Shown piece after piece: positions 8,798 to 18,933 of a DNA stretch of 64,000 nt. The position numbers and the translations under genes were made by a program. A model generated the notes under the pieces. It saw only the letters and a program-made list of their open reading frames with translations, had not been told where the DNA came from and did no database searches. Origin of the DNA: a bacterium (GTDB lineage Bacteria > Hydrothermota > UBA3073 > JACQXS01 > JAGMCI01); the NCBI GenBank assembly GCA_030018315.1, contig JASEGA010000004.1:1-64000 (forward strand). The letters run 5' to 3'. Within the stretch, counting starts at the first letter, position 1, and every line of letters starts with the position of its first letter.

Positions 8798-9241
8798 ATG
8801 AAAATTATTTTACTTGAAGATGTTGAGAGGATAGGTAAAAGGGGTGATGTTGTGGATGTAAAACCGGGCTATGGAAGGAATTATCTTATCCCTAAAAAAC
8901 TTGCTTTCCTACATACTGATTCAAATTTACGTAGATTTGAAGAATTCAAAAAAATAATAGAGCTGAGGAATAGCAGGGAAAGGAGGGTCGCATTAAAATT
9001 AAAGGAAGAACTTGAATCTCTTTCATTAACTTTTCCTGTCCAAGCAGGAGAGGATGGTAAACTATTTGGTGCAGTCACAAATATTGATATAGAAGGACTC
9101 CTTGCTAAAGAAGGGTATAAAATTGACAGAAAAAATGTAATCCTTGAAGACCCAATAAAGGAGCTTGGTGTCTACTCTATAAGAATCTTACTCCATCCAG
9201 AAGTAGAGGGGACTGTAAAACTTTGGGTAGTAAGCAAATGA
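8798..9241 (+). CDS. rplI: Ribosomal protein bL9
   Basis: A 147-residue large-subunit protein with the diagnostic N-terminal motif (KIILLEDVERIGKRGDVVDVKPGYGRNYLIPK, here spanning residues 2-33), a long connecting helix and a C-terminal domain with KLFGAVTNIDI. Length is normal. It follows rpsR by two bases and ends the ribosomal operon. A new promoter lies just downstream. Confidence 0.95.
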   Translation: MKIILLEDVERIGKRGDVVDVKPGYGRNYLIPKKLAFLHTDSNLRRFEEFKKIIELRNSRERRVALKLKEELESLSLTFPVQAGEDGKLFGAVTNIDIEGLLAKEGYKIDRKNVILEDPIKELGVYSIRILLHPEVEGTVKLWVVSK

Positions 9242-9255
9242 GGGGAAAAAACATC

Positions 9256-9282
9256 TTGACAAATAGATTGATTCATTATAGT
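9256..9282 (+). promoter_or_regulatory. Promoter before the BFN-clpC operon
   Basis: TTGACA at 9256-9261 is followed by TATAGT at 9277-9282 (15-bp spacer) or TAGTAT at 9279-9284 (17-bp spacer). The leader to the ATG at 9325 would be about 35 bases and carries GAGGGA before the start. Confidence 0.6.
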
Positions 9283-9324
9283 ATTTAGGATGCAGATTTG
9301 CAAAGTTTGTAGTATGAGGGATAA

Positions 9325-9795
9325 ATGATTAGAGCGGAAGTTTCTGGGTTAGCATATGATAGTATGAGTAAGATGCCTGTTGTCTTTTTAAAAGAGATAG
9401 ATGGTGAAAGGATACTCCCTATATGGATTGGCTTCCATGAGGCATCTGCAATTGCGATGGTGCGTGAGCATATATCACCGAGGAGACCACTTACACATGA
9501 TCTTATAAAGAACATCGTAGATGGACTTGATGCCAGTGTAATTAAGATAATAGTGAACGAGATACAAGATGGCACCTATTATGCGAGAATTTATTTGGGG
9601 CGAGGTAATTCTATAGTAGAAATTGATGCCAGACCAAGTGACTCTATCGCTATAGCTCTCAGGAGTTCTGCCCCTATTTACATTGCTGAAGAAGTATTAG
9701 AGAAAGGAGGGGCATTTACACTCAAGGAAAGTAAGGATTTAAAGCATCATTTCCAAGAACTTAAACCAGAAGACTTCGGTAAATTTAATTTATGA
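9325..9795 (+). CDS. Bifunctional nuclease family protein (DUF151)
   Basis: A 156-residue protein of the BFN/DUF151 family, small acidic proteins reported to have DNase and RNase activity in a few organisms. The core motifs are [30 protein letters not shown] and [20 protein letters not shown]. The C-terminal ~25 residues are a charged tail. GAGGGA precedes the ATG. Its stop overlaps the clpC start (ATGA at 9792-9795), and DUF151 genes next to stress proteases are common. Biological role here is not known. Confidence 0.85.
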   Translation: MIRAEVSGLAYDSMSKMPVVFLKEIDGERILPIWIGFHEASAIAMVREHISPRRPLTHDLIKNIVDGLDASVIKIIVNEIQDGTYYARIYLGRGNSIVEIDARPSDSIAIALRSSAPIYIAEEVLEKGGAFTLKESKDLKHHFQELKPEDFGKFNL

Positions 9796-12212
9796 ACCAA
9801 TTTACAGAAAGAGTACAGAGGGTCGTTCTTATTGCAAAGAAGGAGGTTGTTAGACTCGGCGACGATTCGGTTGGTAGTGAGCATTTGCTTATCGGACTCA
9901 TAAAAGAAGGCGGTGGAGTAGGGGTGATGGCTCTTATGAACCTCGGGGCTGACCCAAACGAAATTCTCAAAGCTATTCTTGAGTCGCATAAAAAGAGTGG
10001 TGGTGTTAGCTTACTTGGAGATCCTCCTTTTAATGAAGAGGCGAAGAGGATACTTTCATATGCAAAAGAGGAAGCACAACAACTTGGTCATGGGTATGTT
10101 GGAACAGAGCATCTTCTTTTGGGTATTTTAAAAGATACTGAAAGTGTTGCAGCTCAAATTCTTTTTAGTTTTGACCTTGATATTGACAAAGTGAAAGATG
10201 AAATTCTTGCAATCCTCTCTGCAGGCGAAGAAGTAAAAACAAAAACTCAGAAATCAAAGACTCCAACCTTAGATCGTTTTTCTCGTGATATTACTAAATT
10301 AGCACGTGAAGGAAAGCTCGACCCTATAATAGGGAGAGAGAAAGAAATAGAGCGTGTGATCCAAATTTTATGCAGGCGTAAGAAAAATAATCCCGCTCTT
10401 ATAGGGGAACCTGGTGTCGGTAAGACTGCTATAGTTGAGGGGCTTGCACAACGTATTGTAACTGGTAAGGTTCCTGAGGTGCTTCAGAATTCAAGAGTAC
10501 TTGCTCTTGACTTAGCAGCTGTTGTTGCTGGGACAAAATACAGGGGCCAATTTGAGGAGCGATTAAAAGCTGTGCTTAATGAAATACAAAAATCGCCTAA
10601 TGTGATTGTTTTTATAGACGAACTCCACACTCTTGTTGGAGCGGGTGCAGCTGAGGGGGCTATTGATGCTTCAAATATGTTGAAACCTGCACTTGCAAGG
10701 GGTGAGATTCATTGTATTGGGGCTACTACTTTAAATGAGTACAGGAAATATGTAGAAAGGGATGGTGCCCTTGAGCGCAGATTTCAATCTGTGCAAGTTG
10801 AACCACCAACTTTAGAGGATACAATAAAAATATTACGAGGGTTAAAGGAGAAGTATGAGCTGCACCACGGTGTGAAATACGAGGATAGTGCTCTTGTGGC
10901 TGCAGCTACACTTTCTGATAGATATATATCTGATAAATTTATGCCTGACAAAGCAATAGATATAATAGATGAAGCAGGAAGTAGAGTTAAATTAAGGAAG
11001 CTGCCAAAAAGTTCATCCCAACTTAATTTACTTGAGAAAAAACTTATAGAGCTCAAAAGATTGAAAGAAGACGCAGTAAATCACCAAAAATTTGAGGAAG
11101 CCGCGCGCCTGAGGGATGAGCAGCATAAACTTGAGCAACAGATTCAATTTGAGAAAGAACAAAAGCCAGTTGGTAGGGTTAGGGAGGAGGATATAAGATA
11201 CGTCATCTCAGTATGGACTGGTGTTCCACTTCTCAAGCTTAAACAAGAAGAGCAGGAAAGGTTAATTAGGATGGAGGAAGTGCTAAAAGGTAAAGTAGTA
11301 GGTCAAGATGAGGCTATTCGGGCATTAACGCGTGCTATAAGAAGGTCAAGGACAGGGCTTAAAGATTTGAGGCGTCCAATTGGTAGTTTCATATTCTTAG
11401 GACCGACAGGCGTTGGCAAAACTTATCTTGCAAAGAAGCTTGCCGAATTTTTATTTGACTCTGAGAGCGCCCTAATAAGATTTGATATGAGCGAGTATAT
11501 GGAGAAATTTAATGTTTCCCGTCTTATAGGTGCACCTCCCGGATATGTAGGATACGAAGAAGGAGGGCAACTTACTGAACGTATCAGGAGGAGGCCTTAC
11601 TCTGTTGTTTTACTCGATGAGATTGAGAAGGCTCATCCTGATGTATTTAATATTTTGCTACAAATCTTTGACGAAGGTATTTTAACAGACTCTTTTGGCC
11701 GGAGGGTTGACTTTAAGAATGCAATTCTCATAATGACATCTAACATTGGGACAAGGGAGCTTAAGAGAGCAAAGATTGGGTTTGAGACAAAAGATGAAGC
11801 AATAGATTATGAATCAATGAAAAGTAGATTATTAGAGGAAGTAAAAAAAGTTTTTAGACCCGAGTTCTTAAATAGGATTGATGAAATTCTTGTATTTAGG
11901 GCACTTGGAAGGTCTGAGATGGGTAAAATAGTTGATTTACTTTTTTCAGAACTTCAACTCCGTATGAAAGAGAAAGGTATAGCCCTTGTTTTAGACAATA
12001 GTGCGAAAGAGCTACTGATAGATGAAGGTTTTGACCCCAATTTTGGCGCCCGTCCCCTAAAAAGGACAATGGAGAGGATGCTTGAAGACCCAGTATCTGA
12101 GAAAATACTTGAAATAGGATTTAAGAGAGGGACCAAAATAATAGTGGTACGAAACAAAGAGAAGTTGGATTTCGTGGTTGAATCTACTCATAAAGTAACT
12201 GTTGAGAAATGA
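9792..12212 (+). CDS. clpC: ATP-dependent Clp protease ATPase subunit ClpC
   Basis: An 806-residue Hsp100 unfoldase that feeds damaged or tagged proteins to ClpP. It shows the N-terminal Clp-N double repeat (about 1-145), AAA-1 with Walker A GEPGVGKT near residue 204 and Walker [11 protein letters not shown], a UVR-type middle region ([17 protein letters not shown]) that marks ClpC rather than ClpA, and AAA-2 with GPTGVGKT near 536, followed by the D2-small domain. Length is normal. It overlaps the nuclease gene and the following HU gene through ATGA junctions. No clpP, mcsA, mcsB or ctsR is in the window. Confidence 0.95.
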   Translation: MNQFTERVQRVVLIAKKEVVRLGDDSVGSEHLLIGLIKEGGGVGVMALMNLGADPNEILKAILESHKKSGGVSLLGDPPFNEEAKRILSYAKEEAQQLGHGYVGTEHLLLGILKDTESVAAQILFSFDLDIDKVKDEILAILSAGEEVKTKTQKSKTPTLDRFSRDITKLAREGKLDPIIGREKEIERVIQILCRRKKNNPALIGEPGVGKTAIVEGLAQRIVTGKVPEVLQNSRVLALDLAAVVAGTKYRGQFEERLKAVLNEIQKSPNVIVFIDELHTLVGAGAAEGAIDASNMLKPALARGEIHCIGATTLNEYRKYVERDGALERRFQSVQVEPPTLEDTIKILRGLKEKYELHHGVKYEDSALVAAATLSDRYISDKFMPDKAIDIIDEAGSRVKLRKLPKSSSQLNLLEKKLIELKRLKEDAVNHQKFEEAARLRDEQHKLEQQIQFEKEQKPVGRVREEDIRYVISVWTGVPLLKLKQEEQERLIRMEEVLKGKVVGQDEAIRALTRAIRRSRTGLKDLRRPIGSFIFLGPTGVGKTYLAKKLAEFLFDSESALIRFDMSEYMEKFNVSRLIGAPPGYVGYEEGGQLTERIRRRPYSVVLLDEIEKAHPDVFNILLQIFDEGILTDSFGRRVDFKNAILIMTSNIGTRELKRAKIGFETKDEAIDYESMKSRLLEEVKKVFRPEFLNRIDEILVFRALGRSEMGKIVDLLFSELQLRMKEKGIALVLDNSAKELLIDEGFDPNFGARPLKRTMERMLEDPVSEKILEIGFKRGTKIIVVRNKEKLDFVVESTHKVTVEK

Positions 12213-12487
12213 CAAGGACAAAGAAAGATATTGTAAATGAGGTTGCTAAGCTTACAGGATTTACTCAAAGAGAGGTTGGGGCTATTGTAAATTCATTCTT
12301 AAATGTAATCTCTAAGACCTTATTGGCTGACAATAGAATTGAGCTACGTGGATTTGGTGTGTTTATTCGAAAACATCGTAACCCAAAACAGGCAAGAAAT
12401 CCAAAGACCGGTAAATCTGTGATGGTGCCAGAAAGGTTTGTTCCTGTATTTAAACCATCTAAAATATTAAAAGAGAGACTCAAGTGA
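12209..12487 (+). CDS. HU/IHF-family DNA-binding protein
   Basis: A 92-residue nucleoid protein. The beta-arm region ([21 protein letters not shown], then [19 protein letters not shown]) carries the Arg-Asn-Pro tip that intercalates into bent DNA. N-terminal helices start [16 protein letters not shown]. It dimerises and bends DNA. The start overlaps the clpC stop as ATGA, so it is cotranscribed with clpC. HU cannot be separated from IHF by sequence alone here. Confidence 0.9.
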   Translation: MTRTKKDIVNEVAKLTGFTQREVGAIVNSFLNVISKTLLADNRIELRGFGVFIRKHRNPKQARNPKTGKSVMVPERFVPVFKPSKILKERLK

Positions 12488-12542
12488 AGATAGATAATTT
12501 TATAAAGTATATAAAAGATGTTGAAAAGTTGTGAGGTGAATT

Positions 12543-12647
12543 ATGCCTTGTGGTAAAAAAAGAAAAAAAAGGAAAATGTCCACCCATAAGAGAAAAAAGC
12601 AAAGAAAGTTGCATAGGCATAAGAAAAAGTTTAAGGTCGGTCATTAA
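12543..12647 (+). CDS. Tiny basic protein, AURKAIP1/COX24-like
   Basis: A 34-residue very basic protein, MPCGKKRKKRKMSTHKRKKQ at its start and then RKLHRHKKKFKVGH. The STHKRKKQRKLHRHKKK part fits the small AURKAIP1/COX24-domain proteins, relatives of mitochondrial ribosomal mS38, found in several bacterial phyla as ribosome-associated peptides. The ATG is preceded by GAGGTG at a good distance. Its place after clpC and HU and its normal codon structure support a real gene despite its size. Confidence 0.7.
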   Translation: MPCGKKRKKRKMSTHKRKKQRKLHRHKKKFKVGH

Positions 12648-12895
12648 AAGAGATTGGATTTATAACTACTATATTTTGCTCCAGGAGTTATATTTATAGA
12701 TTTTAATTACTTAAAATAGCTCCTTTTGTTTTTTACTATAAATTGAATAGGTGAATTTTGCAAGTTCTTTAACCCCAAGCCAAATACAGTGCACTCCTTG
12801 TTAGCAGAGAAGCTACCAGTAAAAATAGTAATATTAGAGGAAAAAATCTTGACAAATTAGAAGTTTGCAATACTATTAGCTTAAAAGGAGGAACT
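12648..12895. other. Intergenic region with promoter near its right end
   Basis: About 250 bases with no open frame of note. A short CTCC-A-GGAG inverted repeat near 12680 is too weak to call a terminator. The only clear element is the promoter at 12849-12876. Confidence 0.5.
12849..12876 (+). promoter_or_regulatory. Promoter of the GYD-polX-GH130 unit
   Basis: TTGACA at 12849-12854, a 16-bp spacer and TACTAT at 12871-12876, followed by AAAGGAGG just before the ATG at 12896. The leader is only about 13 bases. Confidence 0.7.
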
Positions 12896-13129
12896 ATGCT
12901 CTTTATGACTATGCTTGATATTATACCGGGTAAGGCGGAGGATATGTTTTATTTGGTTAAAAAGGTTAAACCGCCCGAGTGTATAAAGGTACACCAGTTT
13001 TTGAAGCTATTTGGGAAGCCTGATTTTGTAATAATATATGAAGCACCAACTGAAAATGATGCAATGGACTTTGTCCTTAAATTTACATCCTGTAGTACAA
13101 CGAGAACATCACTCTGCAATCCTGTTTAG
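12896..13129 (+). CDS. Small GYD-domain-like protein
   Basis: A 77-residue protein resembling the GYD/Lrp-ligand-type ferredoxin-fold small proteins: a first strand (FMTMLDIIPGKAEDM), a helix, then IKVHQFLKLFGKPDFVIIYEAP, corresponding to the G-x-Y/F-D-hydrophobic motif, and a final Thr-rich strand. Function of such stand-alone proteins is unknown; some bind small ligands. It has a strong AAAGGAGG ribosome-binding site. It ends four bases before polX. Confidence 0.55.
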   Translation: MLFMTMLDIIPGKAEDMFYLVKKVKPPECIKVHQFLKLFGKPDFVIIYEAPTENDAMDFVLKFTSCSTTRTSLCNPV

Positions 13130-13133
13130 TGAG

Positions 13134-14834
13134 ATGAGAAATAAGGAGCTTGCTATCATATTTAATAAAATTGGAGACGCCCTCGAGCTTAAAGGAGAAA
13201 TGGTGTTTAAAATAGGAGCTTATCGTAAAGCTGCTAAAGCCATTGAGGATTTGACTGAAGATGTAGAAGTCATGTGGAAGGATGGTAGACTCATGACAAT
13301 CCCCGGTGTTGGAGAGGGTATTGCAAAGAAGATTGACGAATACCTTCGCACAGGTAAGATGAAAAAATATGATGAAGCTATGGAAGGTATTTCTGATGGA
13401 CTACTTTCTTTACTTTCAATCCAAGGCATGGGACCAAAGACATTGAAACTTGCTCATGAAAAGCTTGGTGTGGCTTCAATTTCTGACCTTAAAAGAGTTT
13501 TGGACGATGGCTCACTTGCATTACTTCCAGGAATGGGGAAGAAGAAGGTTGATAACATCAAGAAGGGACTTGAAGTTTTTAGTGCCGAAGAGCGTCGTAT
13601 CTCACTCGGTGTTGCTTTACCACTTGTTGAAGAAATAATTGAATGGATGAAGAAAAGTGAAGTAGGTGATATTTCACCAGCAGGTTCTCTTAGAAGGATG
13701 AAAGAGACTATTGGAGATATAGATATTCTTGCTACAGGTAAAAATGGCTCCGAAATAATTGAGCACTTTACAAGGTTTCCGAGAGCCGATAGAGTGCTTA
13801 CAAAAGGGTCAACAAAAGGCTCAATTATTGTTAAAGAGGGGCATCAAATTGATTTAAGAGTTGTCCCAGAAGATTGTTATGGGGCGGCACTCCAGTATTT
13901 TACTGGCTCAAAAGCACACAATATTAAGCTACGTACTATTGCTAAGGAGCGTGGACTAAAAATATCCGAATATGGTGTGTTTAAACGGGATAAGAAGATT
14001 GCTGGAATTCATGAGGCTGATGTTTATGCAGCATTAGGGCTCTCATGGATACCACCTGAGTTACGCGAAGATAGGGGTGAGATTGAAATCCCTGAATTAC
14101 CTCATATTGTGAACTACGATGAGATAAAAGGTGACTTGCATATCCATTCTAAATATTCTGATGGCTCACATTCAATTGAAGAGATTGCAGAGTTTGCTAA
14201 AAATCTGGGCTACAGTTACATTGCTATAACTGACCATTCAAAGTCTGCAAGATATGCAGGCGGAATTGATGAAAAAGAACTTAAACGCCAAGCCGAAGAA
14301 ATAGAAAAAGCCGAAAGAAAATTTGGGATTAGGATTTTAAAAGGGATTGAAGTTGAGCTTAAAAAAGATGGCACAATTGACTTCGCTGATTCAATACTTG
14401 AGAACCTTGATATAGTGATAGCCGCAATTCACACCTTCCCTAAAGAGATGGACATGACTCCCGCTATAATAGCTGCTTGCAGAAATCAATGGGTAGACAT
14501 TATTGCTCATCCTACAGGGAGACTTATATCAAGGAGGGAAGGGTATAAAGTGGACATGGATAAGGTAATAAAGGCGGCAGGAGAAACTAATACACTTCTT
14601 GAGCTAAATTGTTACTACGACCGGCTTGACCTCTCTGATATAAATGCAAAACGAGCAAAAGATGGTGGAGTAAAACTTGTGCTTGGCTCTGATGCCCATA
14701 GCCTTGGGATGCTTCGCTCAATAAGATTTGGAGTAGGTGTAGCTCGTAGGGCATGGCTTAGTAAAGATGACATAATAAATGCTTCAAAAGAGCCCTGGAA
14801 ATACTTGAAACATAGTAAAAGGGACTTTTTATAA
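13134..14834 (+). CDS. polX: DNA polymerase/3'-5' exonuclease PolX
   Basis: A 566-residue family X polymerase for gap filling in base-excision repair, fused to a PHP phosphoesterase. It shows N-terminal HhH helices (IPGVGEGIAKKIDEYL), the palm motif AGSLRRMKETIGDIDILAT with the two metal-binding Asp, the thumb TGSKAHNIKLRTIAKERGLKI cut into the typical order, and the PHP domain from GDLHIHSKYSDGSHS through HPTGR to LGSDAHS. The ATG at 13134 is preferred over an earlier in-frame ATG at 13038 because homologues begin at this RNKELAIIF helix and the upstream gene ends at 13129. Confidence 0.93.
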   Translation: MRNKELAIIFNKIGDALELKGEMVFKIGAYRKAAKAIEDLTEDVEVMWKDGRLMTIPGVGEGIAKKIDEYLRTGKMKKYDEAMEGISDGLLSLLSIQGMGPKTLKLAHEKLGVASISDLKRVLDDGSLALLPGMGKKKVDNIKKGLEVFSAEERRISLGVALPLVEEIIEWMKKSEVGDISPAGSLRRMKETIGDIDILATGKNGSEIIEHFTRFPRADRVLTKGSTKGSIIVKEGHQIDLRVVPEDCYGAALQYFTGSKAHNIKLRTIAKERGLKISEYGVFKRDKKIAGIHEADVYAALGLSWIPPELREDRGEIEIPELPHIVNYDEIKGDLHIHSKYSDGSHSIEEIAEFAKNLGYSYIAITDHSKSARYAGGIDEKELKRQAEEIEKAERKFGIRILKGIEVELKKDGTIDFADSILENLDIVIAAIHTFPKEMDMTPAIIAACRNQWVDIIAHPTGRLISRREGYKVDMDKVIKAAGETNTLLELNCYYDRLDLSDINAKRAKDGGVKLVLGSDAHSLGMLRSIRFGVGVARRAWLSKDDIINASKEPWKYLKHSKRDFL

Positions 14835-14856
14835 ACATGTTATTAGGAGGTAGAAC

Positions 14857-15777
14857 ATGTTGATAAGATACGAAGGCAATCCGATTCTCAAGCCTATTAG
14901 TGAACATCCATGGGAATCGCGAATGGTGTATAATTGTGCAGCAGTGCATGAGGGGGGTAAAGTTCATCTCGTATACAGAGCACGTGGTGTAGATGGTGGT
15001 ACCTCAAGATTTGGGTATGCCTCAAGTAAGGATGGCTTCCATATAGATGAAAGGTTAGCTGAGCCTATCTTTTGTGGTGACCCTGCTAGTGATTTTGAAT
15101 GCTTTGGGTGTGAGGATCCGAGGCTTACTAAGATTGGTGATAGATTTTACATGTGTTATACTGCGTATGGTTTAGTTCCTGGCATATCAAGGAGGGTTGG
15201 TGCAATTCAGATAGGTATAACCTCTATTTCAGTCAATGATTTTATAAATCATAGATGGAATTGGGGCGAGAGGATTTACCCTTTCCCGCGAGTTGATAAC
15301 AAAGACGCTTGTATTTTTCCTGAAAAAATTGGCGGTAAGTGGGTTATGTATCATCGTATACCTCCGCATATATGGGTCGCTTATTCGGATGATTTAAAAG
15401 AGTGGGATGGCTTGAAAATAGTGATGAGTCCACGAGGGGATTGGGAATACTTCAAGCTTGGTGCTGGCTGTCCTCCTATTAAGACAGATAAGGGGTGGCT
15501 ATTCATATACCATGCTGTAAGCCGTGATTTCCACTACCGGCTTGGACTTGCTCTTGTAGATATTAAAAATCCTGAGAAGATAATTAAAAGGTGTAAGGAG
15601 CCACTACTTGAGCCAAAGGAACCTTATGAAAAGTATGGTAATGTCTCTAATGTTATTTTCACATGCGGTGCAGTTGTGATTGATGGTACATTATTTCTTT
15701 ACTATGGTGGGGCAGATACTGTCATTTGTGTAGCTACTGCCAAAGTTTCAGACCTTTTGGATTTGGTTTTGAAATAG
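14857..15777 (+). CDS. GH130 family glycosidase/phosphorylase
   Basis: A 306-residue five-bladed beta-propeller enzyme of family GH130, which mainly phosphorolyses beta-mannosides. Landmarks are NPILKP near the N-terminus, MVYNCAAV, YRARG, FGCEDPRL with the catalytic Asp, and GAGCPPIKTDKGWLFIYHAV. GH130 covers mannosyl-glucose phosphorylases, mannan-oligosaccharide phosphorylases and some hydrolases; the specific activity cannot be told here. TTAGGAGG precedes the ATG. It follows polX by 22 bases in the same direction, though the two have no obvious functional link. Confidence 0.85.
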   Translation: MLIRYEGNPILKPISEHPWESRMVYNCAAVHEGGKVHLVYRARGVDGGTSRFGYASSKDGFHIDERLAEPIFCGDPASDFECFGCEDPRLTKIGDRFYMCYTAYGLVPGISRRVGAIQIGITSISVNDFINHRWNWGERIYPFPRVDNKDACIFPEKIGGKWVMYHRIPPHIWVAYSDDLKEWDGLKIVMSPRGDWEYFKLGAGCPPIKTDKGWLFIYHAVSRDFHYRLGLALVDIKNPEKIIKRCKEPLLEPKEPYEKYGNVSNVIFTCGAVVIDGTLFLYYGGADTVICVATAKVSDLLDLVLK

Positions 15778-15778
15778 A

Positions 15779-16060
15779 TTACACGCAAGTTATTTCAAAT
15801 ATTACAGTCCCACCACGGGTGTATTTACATGGATTAAGACATTGGATATAAGCGTGTGATGAGTTAGTTGATAGTCCTAAGTCTTGTGGGTTTGTACCTC
15901 TTGAAAGTGCAACATAATAAGGCATAATTGAGGTAAGTGAATGCATGCATAGAGTAATAGGGGAGTTTAATTTATAGCCTTCTTCAATAAAGAATTCATC
16001 TCTTACTCTATAAACTGGACACTGCCCATTTATCTCTTTAACCCTTATTCTAAGTCTCAC
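15779..16060 (-). CDS. TIGR04076 family protein
   Basis: A 93-residue protein matching the TIGR04076 pattern: RVKEINGQCPVYRVRDEFFI, a middle CMHSLTSIMPYYVALSRGT, and a C-terminal AYIQCLNP....GGTVIFEI. Several conserved Cys may bind metal or a cofactor. The family is frequent in anaerobes and has no established function. It starts with GTG directly after the stop of the PDZ gene (TAAGTG) and is the last gene of the dnaX-led unit. Confidence 0.75.
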   Translation of the reverse strand: MRLRIRVKEINGQCPVYRVRDEFFIEEGYKLNSPITLCMHSLTSIMPYYVALSRGTNPQDLGLSTNSSHAYIQCLNPCKYTRGGTVIFEITCV

Positions 16061-16672
16061 TTATATTTCTCTCTCTTCAGGTATAACTTCTTTTAAGAAC
16101 TTATCAGGTGTGATTTTTCTCTTATACTGTATTCTTATCCTCTCTTTTGAGATTTCTTTGTATTCCTTGCCAAGCTCTTTGAGGAGACTTTTGAGATTTT
16201 TCCTTAATTCCTCTATTTCACGCCTAAGTTCACGAATTTCTTCCATATATTCTTTTGTTGGTGGCCAGAAAAATTTCCATTCATATTCACGAGGTTCCCT
16301 TTCACCTAATATCACATTTAATACATCCACTTTTCGTTTCCTAAACAGTTTTATTTTAACAGGTTTACACGGTTTTTCCGATATAATTTGCTTGAGGTCA
16401 TCGAAATTGCCTATCTTTTTATTATCTATCTCCATTATTATATCACCGGCTTTAATTCCTACACTATCAGCGGGCGATTCTTCTACTACATCTGTTACAA
16501 GAACTCCGTAATCTATCCCAATTGCTACTTGCATAGGCAAAGTAATTTCTTGAATATAGACTCCAAGCCATCCTTCTTTTTCTGCTCCAAAAGTCGCAGA
16601 TGCAATAATCCCAATAATAATCGGGATAAATAGTCCAATAAATTGGAGACCTGCATATTTTTTAGTACGCAT
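16061..16672 (-). CDS. Exported PDZ-domain protein with coiled coil
   Basis: A 203-residue protein with an N-terminal hydrophobic segment (about 10-29, signal peptide or anchor), one PDZ domain (about 33-125: GWLGVYIQEI, VVEESPADSVGIKAGDIIMEIDNKKI) and a strongly charged helix at about 140-180 (IRELRREIEELRKNLKSLLK) that should form a coiled coil. There is no protease domain, so it may be a scaffold or an HtrA/DegP-like substrate-binding fragment in the periplasm. It lies 11 bases after rho and just before the TIGR04076 gene. Confidence 0.75.
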   Translation of the reverse strand: MRTKKYAGLQFIGLFIPIIIGIIASATFGAEKEGWLGVYIQEITLPMQVAIGIDYGVLVTDVVEESPADSVGIKAGDIIMEIDNKKIGNFDDLKQIISEKPCKPVKIKLFRKRKVDVLNVILGEREPREYEWKFFWPPTKEYMEEIRELRREIEELRKNLKSLLKELGKEYKEISKERIRIQYKRKITPDKFLKEVIPEEREI

Positions 16673-16683
16673 AATTCGCCTCC

Positions 16684-17931
16684 TTACTCATTCATTGTCT
16701 CAAGGAATTCTTGGTTGTTTTTAGTTCTTGATATCCGTTCTATCATGAGCTCCATTGCTTCAATTTGGTTCATCTCAAGCAATATACGTTTTAAGATGTT
16801 AATTCTCTTAAGTTCATTTTCTGGCAATAAGAGCTCAGTCTTTCTTGTTCCCGATTTATTCAAGTCAATTGCTGGGTATATCCCCCTATTTGCAAGCCCA
16901 CGGTCAAGCACAAGTTCCATATTTCCGGTTCCCTTAAATTCTTCAAAGATTACTTCATCCATTCTTGACCCTGTTTCAATGAGAGCAGTAGCAATAATGG
17001 TTAAAGACCCGCCCTCTTCTGTATTTCTTGCTGCACCAAAGAATCTTTTAGGACCTCGCAAAGCTTCTGCATCTACTCCACCAGATAGTGTTCTACCTGA
17101 GTGAGGCAGCACTGTATTATGTGCCCTTGCAAGTCTTGTTATGGAGTCTAGTAAAATGACAACATCCTTTTTCTGTTCAACTAATCGTTTTGCCTTTTCT
17201 AATACTATATTTGCAACCTGAACATGGCGGTCCGGAGCCTCATCAAAAGTTGAAGATACAACTTCTGCTTTAACATGACGCCTTGTATCTGTCACCTCTT
17301 CCGGCCTTTCATCAACAAGTAGTATAATAGGAATTATCTCTGGATGGTTTTCTGTTATAGAATTAGCAATTTTCTGCAATAAAATAGTTTTTCCTGCCCT
17401 TGGTGGAGATACAATTAACCCCCTTTGTCCCTTACCTATTGGTGCGAGAAGGTCAACAATTCTCATTGATAAGTCTTCATCCTTCCTTTCAAGTTTTATT
17501 TTCTCTGTAGGATGCAATGGAGTAAGCTCATCAAATGGGACCCTGTTTTTAGAAGATTCTGGTGATTCAAAATTAACTGCCTCAATTTTTAATAGAGCAG
17601 GATAGCGTTCTGAATTCTTTGGCGGTCTCACTTCTCCCATAACTGTATCACCTGTACGTAGGTTGAATCGTTTAATTTGTGTGTTAGAAACATATATATC
17701 TTTTGGACTTGCAAGATACGCATTGGAAGGTGACCTTATAAATCCATATCCGTTAGGAAGAGTCTCAAGTATACCGCTTCCAAACATTAATCCGTTTCGT
17801 TCTATCTCGTTCTTCATAATTTCAATAATGAGCTCGTCTTTACCAAGTTTTTTTACATCTTGGACTCCAATTTTTTGAGCCATTTTTTGGAGCAAAGATA
17901 TAGATTTATTTTGAAGTTCTGCAATATCCAT
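16684..17931 (-). CDS. rho: Transcription termination factor Rho
   Basis: A 415-residue RNA-dependent helicase that ends transcription. It has the N-terminal Rho-N helices, the cold-shock RNA-binding domain ([16 protein letters not shown]), Walker A SPPRAGKT, Walker [15 protein letters not shown], the Q-loop and the R-loop region [20 protein letters not shown]. Length matches compact Rho proteins without an insert. It sits at the end of the por genes. The window shows few hairpin-plus-U terminators, which agrees with a role for Rho here. Confidence 0.97.
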   Translation of the reverse strand: MDIAELQNKSISLLQKMAQKIGVQDVKKLGKDELIIEIMKNEIERNGLMFGSGILETLPNGYGFIRSPSNAYLASPKDIYVSNTQIKRFNLRTGDTVMGEVRPPKNSERYPALLKIEAVNFESPESSKNRVPFDELTPLHPTEKIKLERKDEDLSMRIVDLLAPIGKGQRGLIVSPPRAGKTILLQKIANSITENHPEIIPIILLVDERPEEVTDTRRHVKAEVVSSTFDEAPDRHVQVANIVLEKAKRLVEQKKDVVILLDSITRLARAHNTVLPHSGRTLSGGVDAEALRGPKRFFGAARNTEEGGSLTIIATALIETGSRMDEVIFEEFKGTGNMELVLDRGLANRGIYPAIDLNKSGTRKTELLLPENELKRINILKRILLEMNQIEAMELMIERISRTKNNQEFLETMNE

Positions 17932-17945
17932 TTATTTACACCCCT

Positions 17946-18884
17946 CTAATCTGCCTCGCCTTGACTCAACGAGGCAAAACGAGAGAGTTTTTCCCACTCT
18001 TTATCAACCTCAGCTTGGATTTCATCTATTATTTTTTGGTTTGCTGGGGTGAATAGATGTCTAAATCTACCTTGTAATTTCATCCATTCCTTGACTGTAA
18101 CCTCTTTTCTTGGACGATGATTTATTTTGTATTTGCCATTTTCAACTTCGTAAAGGGGCCAGAATTTAGACTCTACTGCAAGCCGTGCTATCTCAATTGT
18201 CATATCCGGTGGAAATCTCCATCCAAGTGGACATGGGGAGAGAACATTTATAAATGTAGGGCCATCTGTATTTAATGCTTTTTCTACCTTCCGTGTAAAA
18301 TCTGCCCAATGAGATGGAGATGCCTGAGCTACATAAGGTGCACCGTGTGCTGCGATAATCTCAGTTAAATTCTTTCTGAATTGTGGCTTACCCGGTATAA
18401 CAGTACCTGCAGGTGATGTAGTTGTATGTGCACCGCGAGGGGTAGCAGATGAGCGTTGTATCCCTGTGTTCATATAGGCTTCGTTGTCGTAGCAAATATA
18501 TAGAAATCTATGCCATCTCTCAATTGCACCTGATAGAGCTTGTATCCCTATATCATATGTTCCACCATCACCTCCAATTGCAATGAAGTTCCATTTATCT
18601 TTTATCTTACCTTTACGTGTTAGAGCCTTGTAAGCTGCTTCAACACCTGATATTACAGCAGCCGCATTTTCAAATGCTACATGCATATATGGAATATTCC
18701 ATGCAGTATATGGATAAATTGTAGTCACTACTTCCATACAGCCTGTAGGTAGAACAAACACAGTGTTCTTACCCGCTACACAGATGGTTTGGTTTATTAT
18801 TATTGTCCCACCGCATCCCCCACATGCTCTATGTCCACCTGTAAATAGGCCAGCATTCTTTGAAAGCTCTTTTAAACTTGGCAT
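17946..18884 (-). CDS. porB: Pyruvate:ferredoxin oxidoreductase beta subunit (TPP-binding)
   Basis: A 312-residue thiamine-diphosphate subunit that turns pyruvate and CoA into acetyl-CoA, CO2 and reduced ferredoxin. Motifs are RACGGCGG (Cys for the 4Fe-4S cluster), GDGGTYDIG with N in the following YDNEAYMNTG (TPP/Mg binding), and SPCPLGWRFP. A CCTCC-type ribosome-binding site is present. The last residues (RFASLSQGEAD) are coded by a short TGCCTCG/CGAGGCA inverted repeat at 17952-17976 and may not be native. Specificity for pyruvate over other 2-oxoacids is inferred from family similarity. Confidence 0.9.
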   Translation of the reverse strand: MPSLKELSKNAGLFTGGHRACGGCGGTIIINQTICVAGKNTVFVLPTGCMEVVTTIYPYTAWNIPYMHVAFENAAAVISGVEAAYKALTRKGKIKDKWNFIAIGGDGGTYDIGIQALSGAIERWHRFLYICYDNEAYMNTGIQRSSATPRGAHTTTSPAGTVIPGKPQFRKNLTEIIAAHGAPYVAQASPSHWADFTRKVEKALNTDGPTFINVLSPCPLGWRFPPDMTIEIARLAVESKFWPLYEVENGKYKINHRPRKEVTVKEWMKLQGRFRHLFTPANQKIIDEIQAEVDKEWEKLSRFASLSQGEAD

Positions 18885-18903
18885 TAATAACCTCCTTATT
18901 TAT

Positions 18904-18933
18904 GAGATTGCTTCGCTTACGCTTGCAATGACA
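18904..18933. repeat. Short dispersed repeat (GATTGCTTCGC...GCAATGACA)
   Basis: An imperfect inverted repeat, GAGATTGC...GCAATGACA, fills the gap between the porA stop and porB. It resembles the element at 63310-63361 and the HSERSEES-type repeats at 33045 and 48041. Confidence 0.6.

Noticed and set aside
12484-12534. 16-codon frame starting GTG inside the HU stop (GTGA)
   Set aside because: Too short, no ribosome-binding site, no recognisable pattern; a chance overlap is likely.
13038-13133. Longer PolX start at 13038
   Set aside because: It would overlap most of the GYD-like gene's end, and the added residues do not resemble PolX.
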